64,000 nt of DNA, from assembly GCF_003228315.1 (NCBI RefSeq), contig NZ_CP029693.1, positions 2,551,501 through 2,615,500 on the forward strand, written 5' to 3'. Below, piece by piece: positions 41,745 through 50,687 of this stretch (the stretch's first letter is position 1; the number at the start of each line of letters is the position of its first letter). The notes beneath the pieces are model-generated. The model ran no database searches. It was given only the letters and a program-made list of their open reading frames with translations, and was not told where the DNA came from. The position numbers and the translations under genes were made by a program. Source of the stretch: Pseudomonas putida. GTDB lineage: Bacteria > Pseudomonadota > Gammaproteobacteria > Pseudomonadales > Pseudomonadaceae.

Positions 41745-43619
41745 CTATCTAACGGCCCCTCGCAAATCCCCCACCAACACCTGCAGCTTCGCTGGCTCCG
41801 CCGCCTCAGCCGACACCGCCTCCCCCGCCACCACAGTCACCCGCGACCACAACCGCCGAAACAACCCCTTGGCCGGATCGCGGCTGAAGAAACTCCCCCA
41901 CAACCCCTGCAACGCCAGTGGAATAACCGGCACAGGCGTCTCCTCGAGAATCCGCGTCAAGCCGCCCTTGAACTCATTGATCTCACCATCGGCGGTCAAT
42001 TTTCCTTCAGGGAAAATGCACACCAGCTCGCCATCCTTCAGATAACGGGCAATGCGCGTGAAGGCCTGTTCGTAGATCTGGATATCTTCCTGACGCCCCG
42101 CAATCGGAATCGCCCCCGCCGTGCGAAAGATAAAGTTCAGCACTGGCAGGTCGTAGATTTTGTAGTACATGACGAAGCGAATCGGCCGACGCACCGCGCC
42201 GCTGATCAACAAGGCATCGACAAACGAGACGTGGTTGCACACCAGCAACGCCGCGCCTTCATCGGGGATCAGCTGCAGGTTGCGATGCTCCACACGGTAC
42301 ATGGAATGGCTGAGCAGCCAAATCATGAAACGCATGGTGAATTCGGGGACGATTCTGAAGATGTAGGCGTTGACGCCGATGTTCAGCAACGACACCACGA
42401 GGAACAGCTGCGGGATCGACAGCTTGACCATGCTCAACAGGATGATCGAGACAATCGCCGAGACCACCATGAACAGCGCGTTGAGAATGTTGTTGGCGGC
42501 GATCACCCGCGCCCGCTCGCCCTCAGCGGTACGTGACTGGATCAGCGCATACAGCGGCACGATATAGAAGCCGCCGAACACACCCAGGCCGAGGATGTCG
42601 ATCAGCACCAGCCAGGTATGGCCGAACCCGAGGATTTCAATCCAGCCATGCCCAGTGACGCTGTCCGGAATTCCACCGGAATGCCACCACAGCAAGAGGC
42701 CAAACACGGTCAGGCCGAAGGAGCCGAACGGCACCAGGCCGATTTCGACTTTGCGCCCGGACAACCTCTCACAGAGCATCGACCCCACGGCGATACCGAC
42801 CGAAAACACCGTCAGAATCAGGGGCACCACGGTTTCGTCGCCGTGCATCCATTCCTTGGCATACGCCGGGATCTGCGTCAGATAAATCGCCCCGACAAAC
42901 CAGAACCAGGAGTTGCCGACAATCGAGCGCGACACCGCCGGGGTCTGCCCAAGGCCCAGTTTCAAGGTGGCCCAGGACTGGCTGAAGATGTTCCAGTTCA
43001 GGCGCATTTTCGGCGAAGCGGCCGCCGCCCGCGGAATCCCGCGACTGGCCAGGTAGCCGAGCACGGCGATGCCGATGATCGCGGTGGACACCACCGGCGC
43101 GTAATGACTGGAGGACATCATGATCCCGGCGCCGATGGTCCCCGCGAGGATCGCCAGGAAAGTGCCCATCTCCACCAGACCGTTGCCACCGACCAGTTCG
43201 TCTTCATGCAAGGCCTGGGGCAGGATCGAGTACTTCACCGGCCCGAAAAGCGCCGAGTGGGTGCCCATGGCGAACAACGCCACCAGCATCAATGACAGGT
43301 GATCGAACATGAAGCCGACCGCGCCGACCGCCATGATGGCGATTTCGCCGAGCTTGATCAGACGGATCAGTGCGTCCTTGGCGAATTTTTCCCCGAACTG
43401 TCCGGCCAATGCCGAAAACAGAAAGAACGGCAGGATGAACAGCAGCGCGCACAGGTTGACCCAGATCGAGCGGTCACCTTCGATCGCGAGCTTGTACAGG
43501 ATGGCCAGGATCAACGACTGCTTGAAGATGTTGTCGTTGAACGCGCCCAGTGACTGGGTCACGAAGAACGGCAGAAAGCGCCGTGTGCGCAGCAAGTTGA
43601 ATTGTGAGGGGTGACTCAT
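41745..43619 (-). CDS. MFS transporter-PlsC acyltransferase fusion
   Basis: This 624-residue protein joins an LplT-like major-facilitator domain (about 1-415, beginning FFVTQSLGAFNDNIFKQSL) to a glycerophospholipid acyltransferase domain. The latter has the HX4D motif NHVSFVD (near residue 462) and the FPEGKLT motif. In E. coli, separate LplT and Aas flip and reacylate lysophospholipids; here flipping and acyl transfer are one chain, without the AMP-binding acyl-ACP synthetase domain of Aas. A role in membrane phospholipid repair is inferred. Confidence 0.9.
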   Translation of the reverse strand: MSHPSQFNLLRTRRFLPFFVTQSLGAFNDNIFKQSLILAILYKLAIEGDRSIWVNLCALLFILPFFLFSALAGQFGEKFAKDALIRLIKLGEIAIMAVGAVGFMFDHLSLMLVALFAMGTHSALFGPVKYSILPQALHEDELVGGNGLVEMGTFLAILAGTIGAGIMMSSSHYAPVVSTAIIGIAVLGYLASRGIPRAAAASPKMRLNWNIFSQSWATLKLGLGQTPAVSRSIVGNSWFWFVGAIYLTQIPAYAKEWMHGDETVVPLILTVFSVGIAVGSMLCERLSGRKVEIGLVPFGSFGLTVFGLLLWWHSGGIPDSVTGHGWIEILGFGHTWLVLIDILGLGVFGGFYIVPLYALIQSRTAEGERARVIAANNILNALFMVVSAIVSIILLSMVKLSIPQLFLVVSLLNIGVNAYIFRIVPEFTMRFMIWLLSHSMYRVEHRNLQLIPDEGAALLVCNHVSFVDALLISGAVRRPIRFVMYYKIYDLPVLNFIFRTAGAIPIAGRQEDIQIYEQAFTRIARYLKDGELVCIFPEGKLTADGEINEFKGGLTRILEETPVPVIPLALQGLWGSFFSRDPAKGLFRRLWSRVTVVAGEAVSAEAAEPAKLQVLVGDLRGAVR

Positions 43620-43729
43620 CGTCCATGTGTCCCTGATCTAGGTAAAGAGTGGCGTGGGTACATTGCGTGGGTACATCCATTGGAACGCTCCACGCCGATC
43701 CAGGCCACACATTACCTAAACCAGGACGG

Positions 43730-44881
43730 TTATTTCTTCAATCCCGCAATGCACGGCGAGACAAACAGCTCGCCGCGCCACGCGCCCTGCAGCGTACGCT
43801 TGCCGACGATCAGCCACATCACCGCCAGCAGGCTCACCAGCACACAACCGAAGACACTGAAAAACGTCAGGTGCAAGGTACTGGCCAGTTTCAGCGTCGC
43901 CAGAGAATAGACGCCCAACGGGAACGTGAAACCCCACCAACCGAGATTGAACGGAATGCCGGCGCGCAGATAGCGCAGCGTGATCAACACCGCCATCAGC
44001 ATCCACCACAGACCGAACCCCCACAAAGTGATGCCGGCGACAAGGCCCACGCCAGCAGCGATCTCACCCATGCCCGGTAAACCATTGGCGGCGAAGATGG
44101 CCGGAGCGTCGGCCCCCAACAGCAACATGCCCAGTGCCCCGGTGCCAATCGGACCGAGCGCCAGCCAGCTCGAAGCAGCCATGTTTTCGTGGGGCAGTTT
44201 ATGCAAAGCCATGCGCAACAAAAGAATCGTCAGAATGCTGAACGCCACCGGCAGCGAAAAGGCCCAGAGCACGTAGCTGGTCACGAGAACCACCAGTTGC
44301 GAATGGGTGTCAGCCAAGTGCGGCGCCAGCAGGCCACCGCTGGCAGCCGCTACTTCCGCCGCCACTACGGGCAACAACCACACGGCGGTCATCTGGTCGA
44401 TGCTGTGCTCCTGACGGGTGAACATCATGTAGGGAATCAGCACGCCACAGGCCAGGGACAGCACCACATCCAGCCACCACAAGGCTTCGGCCAGGGCAAT
44501 CACACCCTCGCCCCAACGTGGCAGGCCGAACACCAGAAAGCCGTTGATGATGGTCGCCAGCCCCATGGGAATGGTGCCGAAGAACATCGAGACCGTGGAG
44601 TGGCCGAAAATCCGCCGCGCCTCATCGAAAAACAGCACCCAGCGCGCTGCATACAGCGCCGTGAACAACAGGAACAGCAGGATATTGAACTGCCAGAGGG
44701 CTTCGGCCACGGCACGTAAAACCGGATTGGCGACCGGCAATTGCGCCAGCGCCAGGGCCAGCACCCCGGTGCCCATGGTGGCGGCGAACCAGTTGGGGGT
44801 GAACTGGCGAATCACTTCGCGCGGGTGTTGCAGATGAGTGAAAGGCTTGATGCCAGGTTTGGCGGTGTTGGGGCAAGTCAT
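43730..44881 (-). CDS. TDT/SLAC1-family transporter (TehA-like)
   Basis: This 383-residue, ten-segment protein begins with IRQFTPNWFAATMGTGVLALALAQL (about 24-48), the family signature of tellurite-resistance/dicarboxylate transporters. Members act as anion channels or export sulfite, malate or C4 acids. A perfect ATATCGATAT palindrome at 44933-44942 in the promoter region may be an operator. No adjacent regulator identifies the substrate. Confidence 0.88.
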   Translation of the reverse strand: MTCPNTAKPGIKPFTHLQHPREVIRQFTPNWFAATMGTGVLALALAQLPVANPVLRAVAEALWQFNILLFLLFTALYAARWVLFFDEARRIFGHSTVSMFFGTIPMGLATIINGFLVFGLPRWGEGVIALAEALWWLDVVLSLACGVLIPYMMFTRQEHSIDQMTAVWLLPVVAAEVAAASGGLLAPHLADTHSQLVVLVTSYVLWAFSLPVAFSILTILLLRMALHKLPHENMAASSWLALGPIGTGALGMLLLGADAPAIFAANGLPGMGEIAAGVGLVAGITLWGFGLWWMLMAVLITLRYLRAGIPFNLGWWGFTFPLGVYSLATLKLASTLHLTFFSVFGCVLVSLLAVMWLIVGKRTLQGAWRGELFVSPCIAGLKK

Positions 44882-44932
44882 GGTGGGCTCCTGTCCTCTG
44901 GTGAGGTGGAGCCCATCATAGATCCGAATCGA

Positions 44933-44942
44933 ATATCGATAT
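44933..44942. promoter_or_regulatory. Palindrome ATATCGATAT before the TDT transporter
   Basis: A perfect 10-base palindrome lies about 52 bases upstream of the minus-strand TDT gene, between it and the end of an MFS gene. A weak operator or promoter element. Confidence 0.35.
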
Positions 44943-45002
44943 AACGGGTAATATCTCTATAAGTTATCGGTTTTACAGATGATATTTATCTCGCTTTCCA
45001 TT

Positions 45003-46193
45003 TCAACCCGCCGCATTGCAAACATTGGCAGTGCGCTGTCGCATCATCGCCAGCAACGCCCCCAGGGACAGAATGATCAGCACTGCGGCATAACCATCAG
45101 TGGTCGTGACCAGGCCGAACGTGTGGGAGAGATTGCCCGCCAGCAAGGACGGCAGGCAGAACGCCAGGTAACTGAGCACGTAGTACGCCGACATCAAACC
45201 CGCCCGCTCATGGGGTAGTGCAAGCGGAACCAGAGTACGGACCGTACCGAGGAAACCGGCACCGAAGCCGCAACCGGCGATGAATGTGCCCATGAAAAAC
45301 AACCCAAGACTGGCGCTGTGCACGCCCATCAGAATCAGGCTGACACCCACCGGCAGCGAGCTGGCACCGATCCGAAGTCCCAGGGAGGCCGGCCGATTGC
45401 GCAAGGTGAAAATCATCAGGGCGCCGGTCATGGTCAACGCCGCCACGGTCGATCCGCCGATCAGGTTCGAGGTCGAGCCTGTCGCCGCACGCACTAGCGA
45501 GGGTGCCAGGGAGGCGAAGAAACCGCCCAGCGCCCAGGTCGCCGTATTGAGCGCCAGCAAACGCCACAGGGTAGGCCGCGCCTGCACCGGTACATGCAGG
45601 GTCGGGCGCAATGACGACCATGCACCGGGCTGTGGCGAGACGCTTTCCGGCAAGCGCCAGACGTACAGGGCTTGCATCACGAACAACGCCAGCAGCAGCC
45701 AGTAGGTCAGGTGCAATGGTGCCGGCGCGAACTCGGCCAACAAACCGCAACCCAGTCCACCCAGTGCCATGCCCATCAAGGGTGCCACGCTGTTGATCAA
45801 AGGCCCCTGCTGGCGGTCGGTATCCAGCAACGTTGCGCTCAACACCGCGGTCGCCATGCCGGTGGCAAAACCTTGCAGCACCCGAGCACTGATCAACCAG
45901 GCAACATTGTCGGCATAGATGAACAGCAGCATCGCCACACCGTTGAGCAGCACCGCCGTGAAGATCACCGGTTTGCGTCCCAGATGATCTGACAGCGAGC
46001 CAACCGTCAGCAGCGCGACCAGCAGGCTGAGGGCATACACGCCGAAGATCAGGGTCAGCACCGCCGCCGAGAAATGCAGTTGCTCCTGGTACAGGTGATA
46101 CAACGGCGTCGGCGCGGTGGAAGCCGCGAGAAAACTGAGTAAGGTGATGGCCAGAAACCACAGGCTGGCACGGTTTGAACGGGTACTGGACAT
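45003..46193 (-). CDS. MFS transporter, divergent from a TetR gene
   Basis: This 396-residue protein has about twelve membrane segments. The opening AITLLSFLAASTAPTPLYHLYQEQLHFS and the SDHLGRKPVIF loop (about 72-82), the family A-motif equivalent, mark it as a drug/metabolite transporter. The start at 46193 is followed by a charged MSSTRSNRAS. The divergent TetR-type gene and inverted repeats between them suggest control by that repressor. The substrate is unknown. Confidence 0.9.
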   Translation of the reverse strand: MSSTRSNRASLWFLAITLLSFLAASTAPTPLYHLYQEQLHFSAAVLTLIFGVYALSLLVALLTVGSLSDHLGRKPVIFTAVLLNGVAMLLFIYADNVAWLISARVLQGFATGMATAVLSATLLDTDRQQGPLINSVAPLMGMALGGLGCGLLAEFAPAPLHLTYWLLLALFVMQALYVWRLPESVSPQPGAWSSLRPTLHVPVQARPTLWRLLALNTATWALGGFFASLAPSLVRAATGSTSNLIGGSTVAALTMTGALMIFTLRNRPASLGLRIGASSLPVGVSLILMGVHSASLGLFFMGTFIAGCGFGAGFLGTVRTLVPLALPHERAGLMSAYYVLSYLAFCLPSLLAGNLSHTFGLVTTTDGYAAVLIILSLGALLAMMRQRTANVCNAAG

Positions 46194-46204
46194 GGGCACG
46201 CTCC

Positions 46205-46229
46205 GCAAAAGCTAATTTTTTGCTTTTGC
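46205..46229. promoter_or_regulatory. Inverted repeat GCAAAAGC / GCTTTTGC
   Basis: Perfect 8-base arms with a 9-base spacer lie 12 bases before the MFS start; a likely TetR-type operator. Confidence 0.5.
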
Positions 46230-46244
46230 AGAGTGTGCTACTGG

Positions 46245-46261
46245 TTTGCGCTTAAAGCAAA
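46245..46261. promoter_or_regulatory. Inverted repeat TTTGC / GCAAA
   Basis: TTTGC-GCTTAAA-GCAAA is a second, shorter inverted repeat sharing GCAAA arms with 46205-46229, in the same divergent region. Confidence 0.4.
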
Positions 46262-46335
46262 TTCTTTGTGTTAAGGTCCCGTGCAATGGCTTTTCAAGAC
46301 AAGACCGCAGTCGCGCACGAAACAGGAAACACGTG

Positions 46336-46872
46336 ATGACCGCTCCTACGTTACGACCCGGAGGCCGCAGCGCCCGGGTACAAGAATCGATTCATACCGC
46401 CGTGCGCGAACTCCTCGAAGAGCAGGATCGCGCCTCGGTGACGGTGCCGCAGATTGCCGCGCGAGCGGGCGTCACGCCCTCGACCATTTATCGCCGCTGG
46501 GGGGATTTGTCGGCGCTTCTGGCGGACGTCGCCATGGCGCGCATGCAACCGGAAACCGAGTCGGCCAGCACCGGCACCCTGTCGGGCGATGTGCGGGCCT
46601 GGGCGGAGCAGTATCTGGACGAAATGAGCTCGGCGCCGGGGCGCAACATGCTGCGTGACATTCAGGCCAGCCTGAAACCGAGTTATTGCGCGACGATCAT
46701 TGGCGGGCAATTGCAGGTCATTCTGGATCGCCACCCGGATGAGCCCAAACCCGATGTCGATCGACTGATCAACATGATTGCCGCTCCCATCGTGTTTCGC
46801 ATCCTGTTTTCCGAGGCGCCGCTGGAGGTTGAGGAGTTGCATCGGTTGATCGGGATTGCGTTGAATCAGTGA
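46336..46872 (+). CDS. TetR/AcrR-family regulator
   Basis: This 178-residue repressor-type protein has an N-terminal helix-turn-helix (RASVTVPQIAARAGVTPSTIYRRWGDLSALLADVAMARM, about 34-72) and a C-terminal ligand domain resembling the TetR_C type. The start is at 46336; GGAAACACGTG upstream. It probably represses the divergent MFS gene through the inverted repeats at 46205-46261. The inducer is unknown. Confidence 0.9.
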   Translation: MTAPTLRPGGRSARVQESIHTAVRELLEEQDRASVTVPQIAARAGVTPSTIYRRWGDLSALLADVAMARMQPETESASTGTLSGDVRAWAEQYLDEMSSAPGRNMLRDIQASLKPSYCATIIGGQLQVILDRHPDEPKPDVDRLINMIAAPIVFRILFSEAPLEVEELHRLIGIALNQ

Positions 46873-46879
46873 GGGCCCC

Positions 46880-46953
46880 ATCGCGAGCAAGCTCGCTCCC
46901 ACAGGGAATTTGCTATTGCATCGGTCCATTGTGGGAGCGAGCTTGCTCGCGAT
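46880..46953. repeat. Paired REP element, CAAGCTCGC type
   Basis: Inverted REP units follow the TetR gene and precede the hybrid kinase by about 155 bases. Confidence 0.88.
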
Positions 46954-47108
46954 AGCGACTGCACGAACACCAAGAATCTGACTGACACCCCACCTGCGAC
47001 ACCCCGCCACGCCACGACCTTGGTCGACACTGACTAACCTCTGCCATCGTGCGAGACTGTGTCTGTCCGGGCGGGAGGCCCGGGAGCCTTTGGTTATCTG
47101 GAGTTCCC

Positions 47109-50100
47109 ATGTCGCTGTCCAGCGGATTGATCGCCGCCGTCGCCGTGGCCTATATGGCCATCATGTTCGCCATCGCCTTTTACGGCGACCGTCGCAGCGC
47201 GCCCCTGCCGCCACGGATGCGTGCCTGGGTGTACAGCCTGTCGCTGGCCGTCTACTGCACCAGCTGGACATTCTTCGGCGCGGTGGGCCAGGCGGCCGAA
47301 CAGCTGTGGTCCTTCCTGCCGATCTACCTCGGGCCGATTCTGCTGCTGATCGCCGCACCCTGGGTCCTGCAAAAAATGGTGATGATCAGCAAACAGGAGA
47401 ACATCACCTCCATCGCCGACTTCATCGCCGCGCGCTATGGCAAATCCCAGTCGCTGGCGGTGGTGGTGGCGCTGATCTGCCTGGTCGGCGTGCTGCCTTA
47501 CATCGCCCTGCAGCTCAAGGGCATCGTGCTGGGGGTCAACCTGTTGATTGGCGCAGGTGCCGATGCCATGGGCGTTCGCGCCCAGGACACCGCCCTGGTG
47601 GTGTCACTGGTGCTGGCGCTGTTCACCATCGTTTTCGGTACGCGCAACCTCGATGCCACCGAACACCACCGCGGCATGGTGCTGGCGATCGCTTTCGAAT
47701 CCCTGGTGAAGCTGTTCGCATTTCTGGCCGTTGGCGCCTACGTGACCTACGGCCTGTACGACGGTTTCGATGACCTGTTCAACCAGGCCATGCTCGCCCC
47801 GCGACTGGAGCAGTACTGGAAGGAAACCGTCAACTGGCCGTCCATGGTGGTACAGACCGGGGTGGCAATGATGGCAATCATCTGCCTGCCGCGACAATTC
47901 CAGATGACCGTGGTGGAAAACATCGAACCCCAGGATTTGCGCCTGGCCAAGTGGGTGTTTCCCGCTTACCTCGCCCTGGCCGCCCTGTTCGTCGTGCCGA
48001 TCGCCCTGGCCGGCCAGATGTTGCTGCCCAGCTCGGTACTGCCGGACTCCTTCGTGATCAGCCTGCCGCTGGCCCAGGCCCACCCTGCCCTGGCGCTGCT
48101 GGCGTTTATCGGCGGTGCGTCGGCGGCCACCGGCATGGTGATCGTGGAGTGTGTGGCACTGTCGACCATGGTCTCCAACGACATGCTGTTGCCCTGGCTG
48201 TTGCGCCGCAACAATGCCGAGCGCCCGTTCGAAGTGTTCCGCCAGTGGATGTTGTCGGTACGCCGCGTGACCATCGTGGTGATCCTGCTGCTGGCCTATG
48301 TCAGCTATCGCCTGCTGGGTTCGACCGCGAGCCTGGCGACCATTGGCCAGATCGCCTTCGCCGCCGTCACCCAGTTGGCACCGGCCATGCTCGGTGCGCT
48401 GTACTGGAAACAGGCCAACCGTCGCGGTGTATTCGCCGGCCTCGCCGCCGGGACGTTCCTCTGGTTCTACACCCTGATCCTGCCGATTGCCGCCCACAGC
48501 CTCGGCCTGCCCCTGAGCAGTTTCCCTGGCCTCGCGTGGCTGCACAGCAACCCGCTGAACCTGCCGATCACCCCGCTGACCCAAGGCGTGGTGCTGTCCC
48601 TGGCCGGCAACTTCACGCTGTTCGCCTGGGTCTCGGTGCTGTCGCGGACACGGGTGTCGGAACACTGGCAGGCCGGCCGTTTCATCGGCCAGGAAATCAG
48701 TGCCCGCCCCAGTGCCCGTTCGATGCTGGCGGTGCAGATCGACGATCTGCTGCAATTGGCCGCGCGCTTCGTCGGTGAGGAACGCGCGCGCCAGAGCTTC
48801 ATTCGTTTTGCCTACCGCCAGGGCAAAGGCTTCAACCCGAACCAGAATGCCGACAGTGAATGGATCGCCCACACCGAGCGCTTGCTGGCCGGTGTATTGG
48901 GCGCCTCGTCGACCCGCGCGGTGGTAAAAGCCGCGATCGAAGGTCGGGAGATGCAACTGGAGGACGTCGTGCGCATCGCCGACGAAGCCTCGGAAGTCCT
49001 GCAATTCAACCGCGCGTTGCTGCAAGGGGCGATCGAGAACATCAGCCAGGGCATCAGCGTGGTCGACCAGTCGCTAAAGCTGGTGGCCTGGAACCGTCGT
49101 TACCTGGAGCTGTTCAACTATCCGGATGGCCTGATCAGCGTCGGCCGCCCGATTGCCGACATCATCCGCCATAACGCCGAGCGCGGCTTGTGCGGCCCCG
49201 GTGAGGCCGAAGTGCATGTCGCACGCCGCCTGCACTGGATGCGCCAGGGTCGCGCACACACCTCCGAACGCCTGTTCCCCAATGGTCGAGTGATCGAGCT
49301 GATTGGCAACCCGATGCCCGGCGGTGGTTTCGTCATGAGCTTCACCGACATCACCCCGTTCCGCGAAGCCGAGCAGGCACTGACGGAAGCCAACGAAAGC
49401 CTCGAACAGCGAGTGGCCGAACGCACCCGTGAACTGTCACAGCTCAACGTCGCCCTGACCGAAGCCAAGGGCACCGCCGAGGCGGCCAACCAATCGAAAA
49501 CCCGCTTCCTGGCGGCGGTCAGCCATGACCTGATGCAACCCTTGAATGCTGCGCGATTGTTCTCCGCCGCACTGAATCACCAGGAAGATGGCTTGTCCGG
49601 CGAGGCGCAAAAACTGGTGCAGCACCTGGACAGTTCGCTGCGTTCAGCAGAGGACCTGATCAGCGACCTGTTGGATATTTCCCGACTGGAAAACGGCAAG
49701 ATCAATCCCGACATCAAGCCGTTCGCCCTCAATGAACTGTTCGACACCCTCGGCGCCGAATTCAAGGCACTGGCACGGGACCAAGGCCTGGAGTTCCGCG
49801 TTCGGGGCAGCACCTTGCGCATCGACAGCGATATCAAGTTGTTGCGGCGGATCCTGCAAAACTTCCTGACCAATGCCTTCCGCTACGCCAAAGGCCCGGT
49901 GCTGCTGGGTGTGCGACGTCATCAGGGCGAGTTGTCCCTGGAGGTCTGGGACCGTGGGCCGGGCATTCCCGAAGACAAGCAGCAGGTCATTTTCGAAGAG
50001 TTCAAACGCCTCGACAGCCATCAGACCCGCGCCGAGAAAGGCCTCGGCCTGGGCCTGGCGATTGCCGACGGCTTGTGCCGCGTGTTGGGGCACACCCTGC

Positions 50101-50579
50101 GCGTACGCTCGTGGCCGGGGCGCGGCAGCGTGTTCAGCATTCGCGTGCCACTGGCCAAGGCGGCCACCGCATTGCCGACCAAGGCGGCCGAACTCAACGG
50201 CAAATTGCTCGGTGGCGCGCAGGTGCTGTGTATCGATAACGAGGACAGCATCCTGATCGGCATGAACAGCTTGCTGACGCGCTGGGGTTGCCAGGTCTGG
50301 ACCGCGCGCAACCGTGAAGAGTGCGCCGCGTTACTCGGCGACGGGCTACGGCCACAATTGGCGCTGGTGGATTACCACCTGGACGATGGCGAAACGGGGA
50401 CCGACCTGATGGCCTGGCTGCGCACCCGCTTGGGAGAGCCGGTACCGGGCGTGGTGATCAGCGCCGATGGGCGACCGGAAACCATGGCCCAGGTACATGC
50501 GGCGGGGCTGGATTACCTGGCCAAGCCGGTGCGGCCGGCGGCGTTGCGGGCGTTGTTGAGTCGGCATTTGCCGTTGTAA
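47109..50579 (+). CDS. crbS: Hybrid sensor kinase with SLC5 domain, CrbS/MxtR type
   Basis: This 1156-residue hybrid kinase has an N-terminal sodium:solute-symporter-like (SLC5) domain of about 13 helices (about 1-500), a linker, PAS-like region (about 635-750), HisKA with SHDLMQPLNAARLFSAAL (phospho-His806), HATPase with NAFRYA and DRGPGIPED, and a receiver domain (phospho-Asp1088 in LVDYHLDDGETG). CrbS/MxtR proteins sense acetate or its metabolism and, through a LuxR-type regulator (CrbR/ErdR), control acs. That partner is not in the window. Confident of class; the symbol rests on domain order and remembered synteny with MxtR. Confidence 0.88.
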   Translation: MSLSSGLIAAVAVAYMAIMFAIAFYGDRRSAPLPPRMRAWVYSLSLAVYCTSWTFFGAVGQAAEQLWSFLPIYLGPILLLIAAPWVLQKMVMISKQENITSIADFIAARYGKSQSLAVVVALICLVGVLPYIALQLKGIVLGVNLLIGAGADAMGVRAQDTALVVSLVLALFTIVFGTRNLDATEHHRGMVLAIAFESLVKLFAFLAVGAYVTYGLYDGFDDLFNQAMLAPRLEQYWKETVNWPSMVVQTGVAMMAIICLPRQFQMTVVENIEPQDLRLAKWVFPAYLALAALFVVPIALAGQMLLPSSVLPDSFVISLPLAQAHPALALLAFIGGASAATGMVIVECVALSTMVSNDMLLPWLLRRNNAERPFEVFRQWMLSVRRVTIVVILLLAYVSYRLLGSTASLATIGQIAFAAVTQLAPAMLGALYWKQANRRGVFAGLAAGTFLWFYTLILPIAAHSLGLPLSSFPGLAWLHSNPLNLPITPLTQGVVLSLAGNFTLFAWVSVLSRTRVSEHWQAGRFIGQEISARPSARSMLAVQIDDLLQLAARFVGEERARQSFIRFAYRQGKGFNPNQNADSEWIAHTERLLAGVLGASSTRAVVKAAIEGREMQLEDVVRIADEASEVLQFNRALLQGAIENISQGISVVDQSLKLVAWNRRYLELFNYPDGLISVGRPIADIIRHNAERGLCGPGEAEVHVARRLHWMRQGRAHTSERLFPNGRVIELIGNPMPGGGFVMSFTDITPFREAEQALTEANESLEQRVAERTRELSQLNVALTEAKGTAEAANQSKTRFLAAVSHDLMQPLNAARLFSAALNHQEDGLSGEAQKLVQHLDSSLRSAEDLISDLLDISRLENGKINPDIKPFALNELFDTLGAEFKALARDQGLEFRVRGSTLRIDSDIKLLRRILQNFLTNAFRYAKGPVLLGVRRHQGELSLEVWDRGPGIPEDKQQVIFEEFKRLDSHQTRAEKGLGLGLAIADGLCRVLGHTLRVRSWPGRGSVFSIRVPLAKAATALPTKAAELNGKLLGGAQVLCIDNEDSILIGMNSLLTRWGCQVWTARNREECAALLGDGLRPQLALVDYHLDDGETGTDLMAWLRTRLGEPVPGVVISADGRPETMAQVHAAGLDYLAKPVRPAALRALLSRHLPL

Positions 50580-50612
50580 TGGATTGAATCTCGCTGCGAA
50601 TCGACTGCCGCT

Positions 50613-50677
50613 ATCGCGAGCAAGCTTTGCTCCCACAGGATTGATGCAAACCTGTGGGAGCAAAGCTTGCTCGCGAT
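50613..50677. repeat. Paired REP element, CAAGCTTTGC type
   Basis: Inverted REP units with a short spacer lie between the convergent crbS-type gene and rmuC. Confidence 0.9.
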
Positions 50678-50687
50678 GCGTTTCTGG

